Of a stretch of 64,000 nt of DNA, positions 36,653 to 48,900 are shown piece by piece. This DNA comes from Dioscorea cayenensis subsp. rotundata. Its lineage: Eukaryota > Streptophyta > Magnoliopsida > Dioscoreales > Dioscoreaceae. Position 1 is the first letter of the stretch; each line of letters opens with the position of its first letter. Location: NCBI RefSeq assembly GCF_009730915.1, contig NC_052474.1:4809501-4873500 (forward strand), read 5' to 3'. The position numbers and the translations under genes were made by a program. The notes beneath the pieces are model-generated. The model saw only the letters and a list, made by a program, of their open reading frames with translations. It made no database searches and was not told where the DNA came from.

Positions 36653-38498
36653 GGTGAGTTTTTTTTTTTAATTCTCCTGGTGTGATTCCATGCATGGAAA
36701 CATGGATGAAACCCTGATCTTTATACTTATGCCTGATCTTGTTTCTTCCTAAGAGTTTTATTTATCTGCATGGTTTTGGAACATATCCACATAATTTGGA
36801 ACTAGCCTTTTTTGGTATCAATGTATCAGTGAGGAGTAGTACTCTAAGTTGGTTTCAGATCATCAAAGGGTATATATATATATATATATATCTTGATCGA
36901 GTTCCACTTTGTTTAGCAGATCTGGTTCTTCCTTTCCTTTGCCATCTTGCATGTCATCATAATCTTGAACATAGTCTTCATTAATTAGCTAGTTTTAGAG
37001 TACTGAAATATAGAAATCCTTCCTACATTCATTCATCTGTACATTTTATATAAAAACTTACATTTTTCCTCTCCTTCATATATATATATAATAATCTGTT
37101 CTGGGTTTTGGGGTGTTAGCATGTTAATGAGAAGGGTATATAAGAAGTTGGTGACTGGTGGGTATTGCCATTGAAATCCAAGACAAATGGACAAAGTAGT
37201 CAGAAGTTGTGCAGTGAAGAACTACTTTCCTTTTTAGCCTTTTCTTTCTCTGGCAGGCCTGATCCAAGAACTGTCTGCTCCATTCCTTTTGTTCCCACCT
37301 CCTTTCAAATACAAGCGCATGCTGTCTCTCCATGCCCACGTCATCCCACTCTTAATTTGTAGGACTTCAGAGGAGCTTCCATTCTTGTTATTAATTCTTC
37401 TTCAACTCTCTTTCTACACTGCACCCTTTTCTATTTTAGTCCCCTATACCTTCTCCTTTTCTTTATTAAGCTAGCTTCTACTGTCTTTCATGAGAGAAGA
37501 AAGCCTTCTCAACCCATACTGCAATTGATGATCAATGGAAACTTAGATGCAAATAACTTCCTTTATGTAATCAATCTTATTGGAGCACTAGTGAGTGGAT
37601 CTGGTATGCTTTTGAAGTCCAACAAGCAACTGGAATTACTTGTGTTAGAAGAACAGAAAAGAGAAGTATTATAGCAATCCTTTTATATATACCCATTCAT
37701 TAAGGCAATAGTTAGCTATTACTTAATTTTACTTGCTCACTAATCTAGATGATAGACACTTTAATTATTTGTTGCCTTTCTGTGTACCTTCGGAATGATG
37801 TAGTCCTTAATAGAGTAATTAGTGCTATCATGAACAGCATTCTAATTAATTTGTTAATTTTTTGGCAATCAAGATAAGCTTTCAAACAACTTTTCTGATT
37901 TCACTTCTTAATAACATACTCAATATTCTGTCAGCATATATATTAGGGCGCTGATGAGTGTAGTACTACATCAAGTTCTCATCTAATGACTTGTTCCTGA
38001 ATGTAAATAGTTCACAGTTTTTTTTTTTCCTTCTAATGAAGAAGAGAAAGGTTTGATGGTGTTCATACATTGTCATGACCATATATGAGTTAATTATATT
38101 TCATTCCCATGGTTAGCACACTAGCTGGAAAGGCAGAAATTCACTTTTAATTATATAGATAATTCTTTCTTAATCCTTCTCTTGGATAATGCATATATGT
38201 GGCTATAATTCTTAGTTGACAAACAAAACTTATCCATTTAATGAATTATTTGCACCATCACTTTGTAGGGACAACATGATTATAGAGCTGCCATATATAT
38301 ATGTCCCCAGATCCTTGTTCAGACTTGCATCACAGAATGCATACTTTGGAGCACCAACTCTCATCCACTAAAACCTACATATATAATAACTGTTTCTAAG
38401 TAGAATTTCTTTATGGATTATAAGATATTGTGCACTGGTTTTGTGTATTCACTTCAAGAATACTGATACTATGAATGGTTGGAATCTTGATGCAGGTG

Positions 38499-40549
38499 AT
38501 GGATTCCATGGAATCTTGTGTTCCTCCAGGCTTCAGATTCCATCCAACTGATGAAGAGCTTGTTGGATATTACCTCAAGAAGAAGGTGGCTTCTCAGAAG
38601 ATAGACCTCGATGTCATTAAAGACATTGATCTCTATCGCATTGAACCATGGGATCTCCAAGGTGTGACCTTTAATGAATTTTCACATATTTCTACTTCAA
38701 AAGATCATACAATGTAGTAGTTATATACATATATAATAACTCAAACCAATGAAGCTGATGAAAGTCCTTAATAATTGCTTTTAAAGAACGGTGTGGAATA
38801 GGATATGAAGAGCAGAGTGAGTGGTACTTCTTCAGCCACAAGGATAAGAAGTATCCAACTGGAACTAGGACGAACAGGGCGACGATGGCCGGGTTTTGGA
38901 AGGCAACCGGAAGAGACAAGGCTGTGCATGAAAAGAACAGACTCATCGGCATGCGAAAAACACTTGTCTTTTACAAGGGAAGAGCACCAAACGGGCAGAA
39001 AACTGATTGGATCATGCATGAGTACAGACTTGAGACTGATGAAAATGGACCACCACAGGTAAGCTTCAAAACTTTGGTCTAAGCATAAGCATATATATGA
39101 ACACATTGAACATTTTGTCTCATGTTGTTGTTAAGTGGTCATATATATATATATATATATATATATGCATCTTATTAAGTTGATCAGATATTTTCATCTT
39201 AATTTGTTGCCTATGAGCAATGGCAACTTATATACAAATTAAAGTAGAAGGAATTTGCATTTCTAGTTAGTGAAGTAGGATTTTTATTGTTTTACTTTAG
39301 GAATTATGAATGGTAAAAGGTGTTACTTTTATGCAAAGTGGAAACTGTACCAATAAGCATGCAACATGTGAGGAGAAAGAAAACAAAAAGAAAGTTTGGC
39401 ATGCAACACTACTACCACCTTTATTCTTCATGGGCGGTTGGTATGAAAAATTCTTTGATTTACTTTTTGACAAGAGATTTGAAAATTAATTTATTTACAT
39501 GATTTGCTTTTTATTTTAAGACATGTGAAAAAGTTTCCAGTCAGACACTCACAAAAAGCGTTTTCTTGTTTGTTCTATTTGGACTAACATTGAAAGATTC
39601 CTTTTACTAAACTATTCAAGTTAGACATTATTCATGGCCCTTTAGATCCATACTACATTCATCCAAATCCTGTAAGAGATCATTAAGGGTAAATTGCACA
39701 TACTTTCTGAAGTTTTCACTCTGCAAAAATAAGTTCCTTGGTATCTGAAAAAAAAAATGAAAGGATTAATATGAAATTAGAGCAACTATTACAAGAGTAG
39801 ATATTTAATTAGATCTATGACATATATTAATATGCTTACAATTTCTTTTCCAAATCAATCTCAATCCTTTCTATTATCATATATTTACCATGTGACATAC
39901 ATGTCTTGCATGCTCTCTATTCAATGACCGAAAAAAAGAAAAGAAAAGGAAAGAACAGTAAAGTTATCAGCTCCTTGTTTTGCAGGAAGAAGGATGGGTG
40001 GTATGCAGAGCATTCAAGAAGAGAACAACCATCCAAACAAGAAGCATAGCTGATGCATGGGACTCTAGTTACTGCTACGATGACATTGGAAGGCTTAACT
40101 CAATCAATGATCCAATTGAATACCTTCAAAGGCAGCCAAAAAGCTTGCTTTGTAAACGAGAGGCAGACAATATTGAAAACCTGAATCTCTTGCATTCCAA
40201 CCAATTTGTTCAGCTTCCCCAACTTGAGAGCCCATCCATGCCATTATCAGTCAAACATCACAGCTTGCTCTCTGTTGCATCTGAGAATGAGGATGATGAA
40301 CAAGCTAGAGGCAGCAATGGCATTGAAAAGGTGACTGATTGGAGGGCTTTAGACAAGTTTGTGGCATCTCAACTGAGTCATGACGAAGACAAAAATGATG
40401 CTGAACAGACACCGGATTTTGGCATGGATAAGCATTCAGATATGGCATTGTTTCTGCTTGAAAATGGTATGGAAGATGGGAGTAAACTGAATGAATTTTT
40501 CAGCTCAAGTTCTGAATGTGATTTTGGAATATGCATCTTTGAGAAGTGA
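38499..40549 (+). CDS. NAC transcription factor, VASCULAR-RELATED NAC-DOMAIN (VND1/2/3-like)
   Basis: Three exons: 38499-38661, 38787-39058 and 39986-40549 (TGA), giving 332 residues. The start [20 protein letters not shown] was chosen because a good acceptor (GATGCAG) ends three bases before the ATG. All five NAC subdomains are present in residues 9-165: [85 protein letters not shown] and [10 protein letters not shown], with [13 protein letters not shown] at the end. The match to VND proteins, especially VND1-3, is strong. The C-terminal half is acidic and Ser-rich, as in their activation regions. VNDs switch on secondary wall and programmed cell death genes in xylem vessels. Intron positions are those usual for NAC genes. 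Confidence 0.93.
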
Positions 40550-41938
40550 TTAGAGTCATGTTATGGTGGTGCTGCAACTGCAGGCATGCTTGCATTGTTG
40601 GATCAGACTTACCTAACTGGAGTTGGTGTAACTAGCCAGATGGTTTCTTTATGCAGAGGAAGTAGCCAATGAGCTCTCCTTCTATCTATATATATATATT
40701 TTTTTTTTACTTTTTATTTTATTTCGTGTGTCAAAAAGTCTGTTTCATTTGTGAATAAGAACTTGAGTTTGAGCAAGCCTCTGGATGTAAAAAGAGGCTG
40801 CTAAATCTAATTAGAAGTTTAGAATGTGCCATGTATTATATATATATATATATATATAGTTGGTAAAGTTTAGAAAATTAAAGAATTATATTATCAAGAA
40901 TAGTTTTGGACCCAATGAATATCAGACACGTAACTTATAAATCTTTACATCAACTATACATCAGTCATAATTAACATTAATTCTGACAACTGGAAACTTC
41001 GAAATATCACTATTATTATGAGTTGTGTTAATTTTTTTTTTTTTGAAATAAAAGTTGTGTTAATTCATATATATATATATATATCTATCTTGCATTATAA
41101 GCATCAAGGCACTTTATTGATTTTGTCCTTTATAAAATCCGCGTTGATATGACGGTTTTTGTGCGATTTACTCTTGAAAATTGTGCCCATTACAACATCT
41201 TTTAGTTTGATTGATGGCTCGCTAAATTTCTTCCCTATGGTTGGAATTTTTGCAATTGTAATAATTTTGGAGTATATATTTTTATTTGTAACATAAATTT
41301 TAATATAATTTTTCTATGTTATTAGCCCTAGATTTTTTTAATAATTAGTAAATTTATTTAAAATATATAATGTAACATTTAATTTAATACAAATAAAAAA
41401 AATAAAATTAAACATCTCCCACTACTAATATCACATTTAATACAAATTAATGTAATAGGAGAAATTCTTTTAAAAAATATTAAAAAAAATTTCTTGAAAC
41501 CCTCTCAAAGCGGATTATACATCTATTTTAATTTTAAAAAATATAATAGGCATTCTCCCTCCTTTAGGGAATTGCATGACAGATGAGATTTACCATTATG
41601 GGGTCATGGCCTATAAAATATCATCTACGACACATGTGACAAATTATCATTGTTCCACATGTTAGCTCACCCTACATGATAAATTTCTAGAATGTCATTA
41701 AACTATTGTAATAATGCATCTCCATACCTGCATGATTTTTTTGACAATACTTATTACCTTTACAAAAATAAAAATAAATAAACATAGCCAAAGGTTTTAG
41801 TTCAACAACACTAACCACACTCGAAAGGCGCATTACCCAACTTTAAAACAAGCTTGATGTAATAGTGTTAAGGGTCTCAAGTTGTCAGGGGTTTGTAGAC
41901 CAATCCCCATATTGGGCATGTGAGCGGACGAGTGGTTC
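40550..41938. other. NAC 3' flank and AT-rich intergenic DNA
   Basis: Noncoding. The part after 40549 is the probable 3' UTR. (TA)n tracts occur near 40838 and 41068. No gene seen. Confidence 0.6.
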
Positions 41939-42170
41939 TTAGGACCCGTTTGGATGAGGGTAATGGATCCCTAGGTATGGGAAACATTACCCCCATCCAT
42001 ATATACCCATGTTTGGGTATCTCTAGGCATGTTTAGAATTCCAAGTCATTGGGCATGTGATGGGGGTCAACTAGGTTTTGTCATTACCCCCAAAATTGGG
42101 GGTAATGCTTGGATTAAAGGTGGGAATGACATATTTGGCCTTGCTTTATCATCCAACCCAAAATTGGGGG

Positions 42171-42226
42171 TAATTAAATACTTTTATTAATTATTAAATA
42201 AAATAATTAATAAAAGTATTTAATTA
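42171..42226. repeat. Perfect 25-bp-arm palindrome (6-base loop)
   Basis: Arms 42171-42195 and 42202-42226 are exact reverse complements around the loop AAATAA. It sits at the start of the tandem array inside the Tourist-like element and would form a strong hairpin in RNA or single-stranded DNA. Confidence 0.9.
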
Positions 42227-43010
42227 TGATAAGTAAAGTGAAATGATATTTTTGCCCCTACTTAAGATTTAATTAAATAATAATTATTAATTTAAATAAC
42301 TAATTATAATATTAAAAGTAAATAATAATTAATATAAATCAAGCCATTTAAATATTATTATAATTAAAGTGAAATGACCGTTTTTGTCCCTACATAAATT
42401 TAATTAAATAAAATAATTAATAAAATTATTTAATTATGATAAGTAAAGTGAAATGACATTTTTGCCCCTACTTAAGACTTAATTAAATAATAATAATAAA
42501 TTTAAATAACTAATTATAATAATTAAATTAAATTATAATAAACATAAATTGAGCCATTTAAATATTATAATAATTACAGTGAAATGACAGTTTTGCCCTT
42601 ACATAGATTTAATTAAATAAAATAATTAATAAAATTATTTAATTATGATAAGTAAAGTGAAATGACATTTTTGCCCCTACTTAAGACTTAATTAAATAAT
42701 AATAATTAATTTAAATAACTAATTATAATAATTAAATTAAATTATAATAAACATAAATTGAACCATTTAAATATTATAATAATTATAGGGAAATGACAGT
42801 TTTGCCCCTACATAGATTTAATTAAATAAAATAATTAATAAAATTATTTAATTATGATAAGTAAAGTGAAATGACATTTTTGCCCCTACTTAAGACTTAA
42901 TTAAATAATAATAATTATTAATTTAAATAACTAATTATAATAATTAAATTAAATTATAATAAACATAAATTGAGCCATTTAAATATTATAATAATTAAAT
43001 TAAATTGGTT
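42171..43010. repeat. Four tandem copies of a 209-bp AT-rich unit
   Basis: GATAAGTAAAGTGAAATGA recurs at 42228, 42438, 42647 and 42856 (spacings 210, 209 and 209), each followed by TTTTTGCCCCTACTTAAGA. Half-unit blocks (GTGAAATGAC, GTTTTGCCC) recur in between. The last copies are the most alike. Confidence 0.9.
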
Positions 43011-43301
43011 AATGATAAAAAAATTATTTATTCTAAATATTTAATTATAATAATTATAGAGACTAAATATTTATTTATATGTAATTATTTTATATATTAA
43101 TTTATCATTACTTATATTAAGGGCATTAAAGTAATTTACATAAAATTCTCTATGTCACTTTTTTTATTCCCAATATTTATTCCTTCCAACCAAACACCTT
43201 TTTCATTCCCATTACCATTACTTTTCCAATTCCCATTACCATTACTTTTCCCATTACCATTACCATTATCACTCCTATTCCGTGATCCAAACGGACCCTT
43301 A

Positions 43302-44940
43302 TTGTTTTCTTTGTGTGTATATTTTCTTATTGTCTTTTGTGCAAATGTCCCTGATAGTATATGGTTTTATTGTTTTTTGTAAATAAAAATTAAATATATT
43401 TTTAAAATATGTTTTTATTAATTTTTGTTACTACTTTATGTGAATTTCGTTTTAACTTATAACCTTCACATCTTCAGATTATGATTTCTTGAATATAATT
43501 TTATTAATAAATATCAAATTATTCATATTTCACTCTCCACAAGAGAAACCGTGATGTTTAAATCTGTGCAGATACAGACAAGATGAAAGAAGACCGCGCA
43601 ATTTACTAAAATTATTTCAAAAATTATAATATAATTTTAAAATATTTTTAAGTAGACGTTAATTTAGTTATAAATTTGATTGATTTTGATTTTATCTAAA
43701 TTGTAACATTACTTTACCGTTCTTTAGGTGCATGATGCTCGCTTAAATTATCTAATTAGTTGGTGAACTATGAGATTAAACCCATAAATCTCTTTTTTTT
43801 TTATCAAAAATAATTAAAAAATTATATAAATATATTGTGAATTTTTGTTTTAATAAAATGTATAAACCACAAATTTATTAGGAAAAAATTGTAAAATTTT
43901 TCAAATCCGTCACATTAAAATTGGGATGACAAACTCTACCACATGTTGTCTCAGTCAAATTTTCTTTTACAGAGCCATCCAACTGAACTAGGGCTCACCT
44001 CACCATGGTCATATGTCTTGGGTGTCAAAGTCACCAGACCAAACCTAACATAAAGCAAATGGTATAATATCTATTGGAAATCGGAATCTATTCCTAATCA
44101 TCTGCTTTTAAAAGGACAAATAAATACATTCTTCACATGAAAACATTCCTCTGCTCCCACTTTAAACTCATTATTTCCACAAAACTCAGCCAAAAGAATT
44201 TTTGATCACCATGTTTACACATGGAAACATAAATGGAGAGGAAATCAAACACTAGATCATAAGTTTAAAGAACACCAAAAATCATAAAACCATGATAATG
44301 CTTATCCATTTTTCAGGATACAGATATTTGTTTCAGAAAAAAAAAAATTTCAAAAAAAATTTCAAAATTCAAAATTAAACTTCAAAATTTATATCAGATG
44401 AAAATAGAGATGTTTATTAAGTTTATCCCATATTCATATATACATATATATATATATTAAATAGAAGCATCTTTACCCTTTGGTATGCTTATAAACGCAT
44501 GTAATCTTGAGATTAGTGCACAATAAAATAAATTTTAGTTTCCATCATATATTTACTCTGCTATTAGCCTATTAATTATCATATTAGCTCAAATCAGAAT
44601 GATGGTATCTTGGTTGGTTGTTTTCCGAAAGTTCCTTATACCTAAAAATCTTTTTGTTACAGTATGAAAAGGGCTCATGCCTATCCATAAATCATTGCCA
44701 CAACCTCTACTCCATAAAAACCACAAATTGAGTCATCAAAGTCTCCCTCCTCAGACCCACAACCCCAATCACACAATAGAACAATTCCTGATTTAAACAC
44801 CATCAAATATGCTCTGCATCTCATACTTCATTAGATAAAGTAAGTATTTTACTATAAACATAGCCAGAAACCCACACAAGCTTTCATATATACTATATAA
44901 AAAAAAAACTGAGAAAGCAGCAACACCAGCAACCTTCTGA
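43302..44940. other. AT-rich intergenic DNA and 3' flank of the histone H1 gene
   Basis: Noncoding. Bases next to 44940 are likely the H1 3' UTR. No other gene or bounded repeat seen. Confidence 0.55.
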
Positions 44941-45564
44941 TTAACCTTTTTTAATAGACTTGGGTTGCTTAGCCTTCACAAGAGCAGCTTTCCTAGTTTT
45001 TCTCACACCAACCATCTTATTTATCTCACTCTTCAAAGAAACAACAGCCTTCTTCTTCATCTCCTTCTTAGGTTGATCAGCCACCTTCATCTCTTCCTCA
45101 TGATCATCTTTATTATCCTTCTTCTCAGACTCAGGCAACTTGAAGGAAGCCTTAACCTTCAATAGCTTTCCTTTGGCTGCAAAACTCCTCAACTGAACAG
45201 CCAGCATCTTCTTGAAGTTCCCAGGCAGCTCTTCTTTGTGCTTCTCTTCCATATATTTTGCTATTGCATAAGAACTTGACCCTTCCTTCCCATGGAGCGC
45301 CAAGATGGCCTCTTTGATCATCTGAATTATATATATATATATATATATATATAAGATTATTATTAATTCTCTTGAAAGAAAAAAATAATAAAAGAGATGA
45401 TGGTTAATTTGAACCTGATAGTAGGGTGGGTGATTAGGAGATGCTGGCTTGGCTGCTTCCACCGGCTTCTTATCTTTAGGAGCCTTTGAAGTCCTTAGCT
45501 TTTTCTCCGGTTGCTCATCCGCCACCGGCGCCACCACCAGCTCGGCTTCTCCGGCTGCAGCCAT
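44941..45564 (-). CDS. Linker histone H1, short H1.3-like (stress-inducible type)
   Basis: Two exons, 45564-45415 and 45321-44941, give 176 residues. The GH1 winged-helix domain covers about residues 45-113: HPPYYQMIKEAILAL, SSSYAIAKYMEEKHKEELP and LRSFAAKGKLLKVKASFKL. The intron interrupts the domain between YYQ and MIKEA, the usual position in plant H1 genes. The C-terminal tail is short, Lys-rich and acidic-interrupted, and ends KAKQPKSIKKG. It lacks the long AKP repeats of main H1 variants and resembles Arabidopsis H1.3, which is drought- and shade-induced and less tightly bound. That functional match is inference from length and tail. The intron carries a (TA)n tract. Confidence 0.92.
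   Translation of the reverse strand: MAAAGEAELVVAPVADEQPEKKLRTSKAPKDKKPVEAAKPASPNHPPYYQVQINHHLFYYFFLSRELIIILYIYIYIYIIQMIKEAILALHGKEGSSSYAIAKYMEEKHKEELPGNFKKMLAVQLRSFAAKGKLLKVKASFKLPESEKKDNKDDHEEEMKVADQPKKEMKKKAVVSLKSEINKMVGVRKTRKAALVKAKQPKSIKKG
45328..45353. repeat. (AT)13 microsatellite in the H1 intron
   Basis: Perfect AT tract starting seven bases inside the 93-bp intron, next to its acceptor. Confidence 0.9.
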
Positions 45565-45601
45565 GCCTGAGGATCAGAATAATATCTAGATATATATAAA
45601 G

Positions 45602-45626
45602 ATATATATATATATATATATATATA
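45602..45626. repeat. (TA)12 tract in the H1 5' leader region
   Basis: Lies between the ATG (45564) and the likely TATA box (45667-45674). It could itself act as a TATA-like element. Confidence 0.9.
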
Positions 45627-45666
45627 GCACTAGTTATACGGCCTAGAGAGAACTTGAAGCCTTGGA

Positions 45667-45699
45667 TATTTATAGAGGGAGTTGCTGCTCTGTGATTGG
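45667..45699 (-). promoter_or_regulatory. TATA and CCAAT boxes of the histone H1 gene
   Basis: On the minus strand CTATAAATA (45667-45675) lies about 105 bases upstream of the ATG, and AGCCAATCAC (CCAAT at 45695-45699) is about 20 bases further upstream. The spacing suits a TATA promoter with a leader of about 75 nt that includes the (TA)12 tract. Confidence 0.6.
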
Positions 45700-46136
45700 C
45701 TGGGAACATTGTTATGGATTGAGTCACTTTGGAGGGTTGGATTTGGACCATTTGGTGGTTATTATTAAGTCAGTTTTGTATATATATATATATATTCTTA
45801 GAAGACTGACAGAAACATTTCGGAGAGTGTTTTGAGTGTGTTTTTGGCTGAGGTTTTGACTGTGGATGGTGTTTTTGTTAGTGAAGTTGGTGAATGAGTG
45901 TTTGGTTGGGATTGTTGGCGAAAACCAGGGGAACTTGGTATAATTTGAAACATGGAGAATGGTTTTGATTTTATTGTGATTTGCTTGGATAACATTCTAT
46001 AAATAGTAGAGTTAGTGTTTTGTTCCCTCATTCTTTATGTAATTGAGCTTAATCATTAATTTTGATAAAATTAAGTTGTTATTAAAATAAATTTTATTTT
46101 ACATAACAAAATATGGATAAATCACTTATGAACCAT
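45700..46136. other. H1 upstream intergenic DNA
   Basis: Noncoding. It has a short (TA)n at about 45780 and no recognised gene. It probably holds further H1 promoter elements. Confidence 0.5.
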
Positions 46137-46368
46137 TGGATAGCCCAGTGGTATGACACCAAAATATAAGGTGGAGGTCATGGGTTCAAATTCCTCCCCC
46201 GATAGTACTGTTCACCGTAATGTTCATATATTATTCACCCAGGATTTTTATACTATTCTCATACTGTATATATACTGCACATCCTTGTTTCAGTACTATT
46301 TGGTACTGTTTATATTCATATAAAAAATGCGCTTGTCGTCTATTATTCAAAAATAAAAAATAAAAATA
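46137..46368 (+). mobile_element. tRNA-derived SINE
   Basis: The head GGATAGCCCAGTGGTATGAC contains a pol III A box (TAGCCCAGTGG), and GGGTTCAAATTCC at 46182-46194 is a B box. Spacing is about 35 bases, as in tRNA-derived SINEs. A tRNA-unrelated body with TACTGTT/ATACTGTA words follows, then an A-rich tail (46349-46368). It is not foldable as a functional tRNA. Target duplications are not obvious. Confidence 0.7.
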
Positions 46369-46799
46369 AGCACATACATGAAAAGCGATCACAAGTTCAA
46401 TAATATTTATACTTGCATCCTACACAATTTAAAGTTTGAATTCACTCCGTAATAAGATAAAAACAGCTTACGCAAATAATCCAATAATAATAGACTAAAC
46501 AGTTTTTGAAAAATAAATTTTATTTCAATTGATGATATTAATCCAATTAGTAATAATACAATCATCATTTATGAGCACCAAAAATCACACAAAACTGTAA
46601 ATATTAGATGAGTGATATGTTAAGCAAAGATCAATTCATGATGATTTGCTTGTAATTGCTGCCATCTACTCATTTTGAACAAAAATATCTGTATTTGTTT
46701 TCTAGCATCCATTTAAATTATTTTGTTTGCAACAGAATAGGCTAAAAGTTATTTTTGGTAGCTAGTTTTTACAAAGTCGACAAGTCGACGTAGCAGAAG

Positions 46800-47012
46800 A
46801 GACAAGATGCGGAGGTGCACCAATTACGGTGGTTTGAATGACCTCCTGAGAATAATCCCCCCACCATATAACTCTGGAGGGGAGAACGAGAGGTAATCTT
46901 CACACAGAACTCCCACAAAGTACCCTAAATATGAATTGTAAGTTGAGAGGTTCGAACTCGAGACTTCTCACTTACAATCATGGGTAGTTACTAGTTACCA
47001 TTGAGCTAGCCC
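46800..47012 (-). mobile_element. Second tRNA-derived SINE, minus strand
   Basis: Read on the minus strand, GGGCTAGCTCAATGGTAACT near 47012 gives an A box (TAGCTCAATGG), and GAGTTCGAACCTC at 46947-46959 a B box, 50 bases downstream. The body continues toward about 46800, where the 3' end is uncertain. The head differs from the SINE at 46137, so it may belong to another family. Confidence 0.6.
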
Positions 47013-47929
47013 AAAGTTTCTGCTAATTGTTTTCATTTTAAAAAAGATTGTATATAACCTATGAAATAATTCAAGTAATAAATTTTTATGATTTATAAAT
47101 TTGTTATATTTCTGCTTTTCAAAATTTACATCACATACATGAATAGATAGTTTAACATTATAAGCTCATAATCATTCACTTGTTGGGTGATTTTTCCAAA
47201 TTAATCTCAAAATAACATTTTTTTTACTTTTAAAATAAATGAAAAAACAATAGAGATGGTGGTAATTTTATACCACAGACCTTAGAGCAAATGGATAGGA
47301 AAATATACAAATGTTTTTTTTATCATTGATTATTTATTTATTTATTTATAAATAAAAGTGGATGGATCACCTCTGTAATATAATAATTGATATTTTATTC
47401 CTCACCCTCAGAAGTGTAGGATTTAGTGTTACTTATAATTTATCTATAATTAAAAAAAAATCAAGCTTGTTAATGGAATTTAAATAATTACTCTATATCC
47501 TTAGCATTATTAAAAAAAAAAAGAAAGAAAAAAGAATAGCATAATTAGGCCCACCTCGCTCATTGCAAACGTTAAAAAGGATTTGTCCTACTAGGTATTG
47601 ATTCGTTGGTGATTAGCAAGTTGAATGGTATACAAGATAAGATTTAAAATTTAAATATTTATAAATCACAACAAATTCATTACTCATTTCAAAAGTGTAT
47701 ATACTTATTGTTATAATAATATTCAATAAAGTGGATGTTTATGTAATTTTTTTTGAAGTATTACGTATTAAATTAATAAATCATGCAATTTATTTATACT
47801 TCACCACTATTTGTTACAGTTTTTATTTTGTCAATGGAAATTTATGCAATTTTTTTTGTATTTAAGACAATATACACTATTTATTCATTTTTTGTATCAA
47901 AACAATAATTATTTATTATTTTCGTATTA
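47013..47929. other. AT-rich intergenic DNA
   Basis: Noncoding A/T-rich sequence with homopolymer runs. Nothing recognised. Confidence 0.5.
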
Positions 47930-48900
47930 CATGACTTGACCCGAGTTCTTTCTGCCTGCAGTTGCTTCCTTCCTCAGATCACTTTAGCAAGTCTCCTTTC
48001 CCGAGGAATGCACCTACCAAGGCACACGCAACCATCTCACCAAAGATGGTCACCGAAGATCTCCCGATCTTCTTTCCAAACTTGGCCCAAGTTTGGTCCC
48101 CCCAAATGATCTTTGTTTGACTCATGAAAATATTGTTACTAAACTTGATCTCATATCATCCAAGTTTAACTTTTAATATCTTCAAACATGATCTTCAATC
48201 ATCCATGCTTGGATCTTCAAATCTTCAATCAAATCTCAAGTAATTTTCAATCAATCTTCCACGTATAATTTGTCTCATTAAATAACTCCGCCCATAATTA
48301 ACCCTTAGATCTTCCTTCAAATTGTGTTGCTAAATATGGTCTTAATAATCACATTGGCTTCTCCTTGCCTAACTTAGTTTGTGTATTCAAATAGCTTCAC
48401 ACCAAACTAAGTTTGTCCTTGCCTACCTTAGTTTGTGTTTTCAAATAGCTTTATATCAAACCAAGCTCCATACAATCTTCATGATTTTCTATTCTTGCTA
48501 ATGATAAAATATTTCTCTCATAGTTCTTTCCAAAAAAGAGTTCTATCAAAGATATAATTTATTATCCTGGATCTTACTAAGGATAGATAAATATACTTAA
48601 AATAAAACTTACCCTTCTTGTAGAGATCCTTTGGACTTGATGCACTTTTCAAAAATAGTTGATCATCACATAATTCCATTGAGAGGAATATCTTCTAAAC
48701 ATAATATTTATCTTGATCTTCTAATCCTTATATGACATCAACATTTTGCCATATCATCCTAGTCATTACTTCTTTTGCTGAGTCATCATTGCCATGTTAT
48801 CTTCCTTTGCCATGTCATATAATGTCAATCTACTTCGTTAGACTTAACAGTAGAATTGGTCAATTTTAAAATTTTGTCAATAAGAAAACACAATACAAAG
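47930..48900. repeat. C/T-rich unassigned repeat-like block
   Basis: Composition changes to C-rich without A/G balance, with recurring words (TTGGATCTTCAA, CCATGTCAT, CTTCAATC). It contains two tandem 54-bp units starting TCCTTGCCT at 48362 and 48416. It may be part of a retrotransposon LTR, but no matching partner, primer-binding site or coding domain was found. Confidence 0.35.

Larger units (their letters stand above)
41942..43298. mobile_element. Tourist-like (PIF/Harbinger) MITE, 1,357 bp, with internal tandem repeats
   Basis: The left end reads GGACCCGTTTGGATGAGG and the right end, reverse complemented, reads GGGTCCGTTTGGATCACGG. The TIRs match at 12 of the first 14 bases. Both sides carry TTA (41939-41941 and 43299-43301), the 3-bp target duplication of PIF/Harbinger elements. 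Subterminal ATTACCCCCAT and CCCATTACC words are partly inverted copies. The core holds four tandem units with a 209-210-bp period and a long palindrome. No transposase is encoded. It is longer than most Tourist MITEs because of the internal amplification. Confidence 0.8.

Noticed and set aside
36191-36685. 164-codon open frame upstream of the NAC gene
   Set aside because: It runs through a poly-Lys GAA tract and T-rich leader, has no domain, and overlaps likely promoter and UTR sequence.
42171-43010. Centromeric-type satellite
   Set aside because: There are only four units, confined within a MITE bounded by TTA duplications.
46137-46200. Possible functional tRNA gene
   Set aside because: It has A and B boxes but no consistent acceptor, D and anticodon stems, and continues into a SINE body with an A-rich tail.
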